A stretch of DNA of 64,000 nucleotides, from positions 30,668-94,667 of the forward strand of contig NZ_BAAAHE010000024.1 of the NCBI RefSeq assembly GCF_039525035.1. Direction: 5' to 3'. Position numbers and translations under genes: made by a program. Below, one piece after another: positions 61,842-64,000 of this stretch. The stretch comes from Sporichthya brevicatena (GTDB lineage Bacteria; Actinomycetota; Actinomycetes; Sporichthyales; Sporichthyaceae). Each line of letters begins with the position of its first letter. The stretch's first letter is position 1. The notes under the pieces were generated by a model, which had not been told where the DNA came from, did not search any database, and saw nothing but the letters and a program-made list of their open reading frames with translations.

Positions 61842-63983
61842 GTGCACGAGTCGAGGCCCGTGCGGGCACCCGCGCGGTCGGCGCCGAAGCCTGCCGAATC
61901 GGCGCCTCGCGCCGACATTCAAGGGCTGCGTGCGCTGGCGGTCGGTTCCGTCGTGGCTTATCACCTCTGGCCCGACGCGCTTCCCGGCGGATTCGTCGGC
62001 GTAGACGTCTTCCTCGTCATCTCAGGCTTTCTGATCACCACGCACCTCCTGCGCCGGTGGCCGGAGAGCCTGGAGGACCTCACGCACTTCTGGGTGCGCC
62101 GCATCAAGCGCCTGTTGCCTGCCGCGCTCCTGGTCATCGCTGTCACCTTCGTGGCGGTCCGCGGATTCGCGCCGGAGACGGAGTGGGAACGGACTGCGCG
62201 AGACGCGACCGCATCGGCCCTCTACTTCCAGAACTGGCGCCTGGCGGATTCGTCCGTGGACTACATGGCGGCCGACCAGGAGCCTGGCGCGCTACAGCAC
62301 TACTGGTCATTGTCCGTCGAAGAACAGTTCTACCTGTTCTGGCCGATCCTCTTCCTGGCGTGCGCCTTGCTCGCGCGGGGCGCCGCCCGGCGGGCCCACG
62401 GCTGGGCCTTCGTCGGCATGGCCAGTGTTCTCGGGGCGTCGCTGGTTTGGTCGATCGCGGAGACCGCCCGCAATCCCGCCGCCGCGTACTTCGTGACGAC
62501 CACCCGCGTGTGGGAACTGGCGCTCGGCGGCCTGCTCGCCGCGCTCGTCGCGGCACGCGCTCGGACCGCCCGGGTTCGACGTCCGAGCCGAACCTGGTCC
62601 CGGACGACGGTCGCGTCGATCGGCCTGATCGCAATTTGCGTGGCGAGCTACAGATACAGCAGCGCGACCGCGTTCCCTGGGTACACGGCCCTGCTGCCGG
62701 TGGTGGGCGCCGCCCTCGTCATCGCCGCCGACGTGCCGCAGGGCCGAGGCACCAACCGCGTGCTCGGATGGCGCCCGGCCCAGTACCTGGGCGATATCTC
62801 TTACTCGGTCTACCTCTGGCACTGGCCCCTGATCGTCGTCACCCCCTGGGCCATCGGCACCGAACTGACGTTCGACCACAAGGTCGGGATCCTCGGCCTT
62901 ACCGTGGCGCTGGCCGCCCTCACTAAGCGATACGTCGAGGATCCGGCGAGGACCCGGACCTGGACCCGACCGGTGCTGACGCCGACCGCTCTTGCCGCGC
63001 TCGGCATGAGCGCGGTCGTGGCGGCCGGGCTCTTCCAGGTGGGCGAGGTCGATCGTCGCATCCGTTCGGACGCGCAGGAGATCCTGGCACGGTCGAACGA
63101 CCCCTGCTTCGCCGCGGCTTCCATGGAGTCGTCGGGCGCCCGATGCAGCTCCCGGACCTTCTCCGAGGTGCTGCCGCGACCCGCGCTGGCAAGCAGGGAC
63201 GCTCCGGACACAGCGCAGGAGGACTGCCGCAACGATCCCCCTTTCACACGATTGAAGTCGTGTGTCTACGGTGACCCCGAGGCGAGGGTTCGTATCGCCC
63301 TGATCGGCAATTCGCACGCCGAGCACTGGCTTCCCGCGCTGCAGCGAATGTTCGAGGGGCGCAGCGTCGCCATCGAGACATTTCTCGCCGGCCGGTGCTT
63401 CCCGAACGCGGTGCCATTGCAGCTGGAGTCCGACCGGCTAACGGAGAATTGCCGAGCCTGGAGCGCGTGGGCCACCGATCAGGTGGAGAAGCGTTCATTC
63501 GATCTCGTCATCTATTCGTCGCGCACGGATGGGAAGCCGAAGAATGGCGGAGATCCCCTGACCACGTTTCAGGTTGGCTACGAGTCCACCCTTCGGCGGT
63601 GGATCGATGCGGGCAAGAAGGTCCTGGTCATCCGCGACACCCCCGTCCCGTACCTCACGAAGGTCGTGGCCCCCGACTGCGTGGCGACGCAGTGGCCCAA
63701 CGTCGACCGGTGCGCCGCTCTCCGCACGCATTGGCTGAAGCCGGATCCGCTGGTCAAGGCAGTGCGCAAACTTGACCACCCCGCGGCGACCTACGTGGAC
63801 ATGAACGACTTCATCTGCCAGCGCGACCGGTGCGATTCGGTTGTCGGCGGCGCACTGGTGTACATGGACGGCTCCCACCTCACCGCGACCTACTCCCGCA
63901 GCCTGGCGCCGTTCCTCGAACGCCATGTCCTCCGGGCGCTAGGGCGTGTTGATCAAGTCGGTCTTGATCCAGATCAGGGTTGA
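61842..63983 (+). CDS. OafA-type acyltransferase with SGNH-like C-terminal domain
   Basis: A 713-residue membrane acyltransferase. An acyltransferase-3 domain has IQGLRALAVGSVVAYHL, FVGVDVFLVISGFLIT, HYWSLSVEEQFYLFWP and YSVYLWHWPLIV, with about ten hydrophobic segments. The C-terminal SGNH-like part has VRIALIGNSHAEHWLPAL and MDGSHLTATYS. Such proteins acylate cell-surface polysaccharides. The GTG at 61842 was preferred, as the earlier frame overlaps the MBL gene. Its last residues run into an insertion-sequence end. Codon use is somewhat less GC-rich than in the neighbours. Confidence 0.85.
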   Translation: MHESRPVRAPARSAPKPAESAPRADIQGLRALAVGSVVAYHLWPDALPGGFVGVDVFLVISGFLITTHLLRRWPESLEDLTHFWVRRIKRLLPAALLVIAVTFVAVRGFAPETEWERTARDATASALYFQNWRLADSSVDYMAADQEPGALQHYWSLSVEEQFYLFWPILFLACALLARGAARRAHGWAFVGMASVLGASLVWSIAETARNPAAAYFVTTTRVWELALGGLLAALVAARARTARVRRPSRTWSRTTVASIGLIAICVASYRYSSATAFPGYTALLPVVGAALVIAADVPQGRGTNRVLGWRPAQYLGDISYSVYLWHWPLIVVTPWAIGTELTFDHKVGILGLTVALAALTKRYVEDPARTRTWTRPVLTPTALAALGMSAVVAAGLFQVGEVDRRIRSDAQEILARSNDPCFAAASMESSGARCSSRTFSEVLPRPALASRDAPDTAQEDCRNDPPFTRLKSCVYGDPEARVRIALIGNSHAEHWLPALQRMFEGRSVAIETFLAGRCFPNAVPLQLESDRLTENCRAWSAWATDQVEKRSFDLVIYSSRTDGKPKNGGDPLTTFQVGYESTLRRWIDAGKKVLVIRDTPVPYLTKVVAPDCVATQWPNVDRCAALRTHWLKPDPLVKAVRKLDHPAATYVDMNDFICQRDRCDSVVGGALVYMDGSHLTATYSRSLAPFLERHVLRALGRVDQVGLDPDQG

Positions 63984-64000
63984 GGCCAACAGGATCCCGG
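63939..64000 (-). pseudogene. End of an insertion sequence / transposase fragment (partial at window edge)
   Basis: On the minus strand the last bases encode a short hydrophobic stretch (LLASTLIWIKTDLIN) before a TAG at 63939-63941. This resembles the C-terminus of an IS5-type transposase and not the end of the acyltransferase. The run GGCGTGTTGATCAAG with its TTGATCAA palindrome looks like an element end. Only 20 codons are visible, so the family is a guess and it may be a complete gene continuing past the window. Confidence 0.35.

Overview
The window is a piece of a very GC-rich chromosome and reads as Actinomycetota. The marker genes are rbpA, whiA, opcA, a SAV_6107-type HEPN protein, an Rv2175c-type DNA-binding protein next to a PknL-like kinase, class II DAHP synthase, and a split CrtY-type lycopene cyclase. 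GTG starts are common and neighbouring genes often overlap by 1-4 bases. The genus cannot be fixed from the sequence; a Frankiales/Sporichthya-like or Streptomyces-like lineage would fit.

Left part (1-8 kb): an Fe-S assembly operon (sufR-sufB-sufD, leftward, cut by the window edge) is divergent from a two-gene ABC exporter. A palindrome resembling an iron (DtxR/IdeR) box lies between them. Next come an orphan AbiEi/DUF559-like gene, ctaA and ctaB (heme A synthesis), with two copies of a long palindromic repeat. From 8.2 to 16.4 kb is a rightward central-carbon operon: tkt-tal-pgi-zwf-opcA-pgl.

Middle part (16-34 kb): a HEPN gene and a secreted AMIN-like protein gene diverge around a perfect SOS box. 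After some household genes (SDR, ArsC-like, ASCH, FAD oxidoreductase, VOC) comes a carotenoid region. It holds cruF, a glycosyltransferase and a CrtD/CrtI-type desaturase, then crtE-crtI, crtB, and a two-subunit lycopene cyclase. Together these suggest a monocyclic, hydroxylated and glycosylated C40 carotenoid. metF, a CDP-alcohol phosphatidyltransferase, an SGNH lipase and two small proteins are interspersed.

Thiamine and kinase block (34-43 kb): thiE and an Rv2175c homologue face a TPP riboswitch that controls thiO-thiS-thiG, followed by a PASTA Ser/Thr kinase. Then come an iron-box-controlled bfd and bfr, a threonine aldolase and class II aroG. The metF / prenyl synthase / Rv2175c / pknL / aroG order echoes the mycobacterial Rv2172c-Rv2178c region.

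Glycolysis and Uvr block (43-61 kb, mostly leftward): pfkA with the residues of a pyrophosphate-dependent enzyme; rbpA-secG-tpiA-pgk-gap; a secreted copper-monooxygenase-like protein; whiA-yvcK-rapZ-uvrC; three consecutive Rieske lipoproteins; uvrA. The right edge has a secreted beta-sandwich protein, a metallo-beta-lactamase-fold hydrolase and an OafA-type acyltransferase. The acyltransferase 3' end runs into what looks like the end of an insertion sequence.
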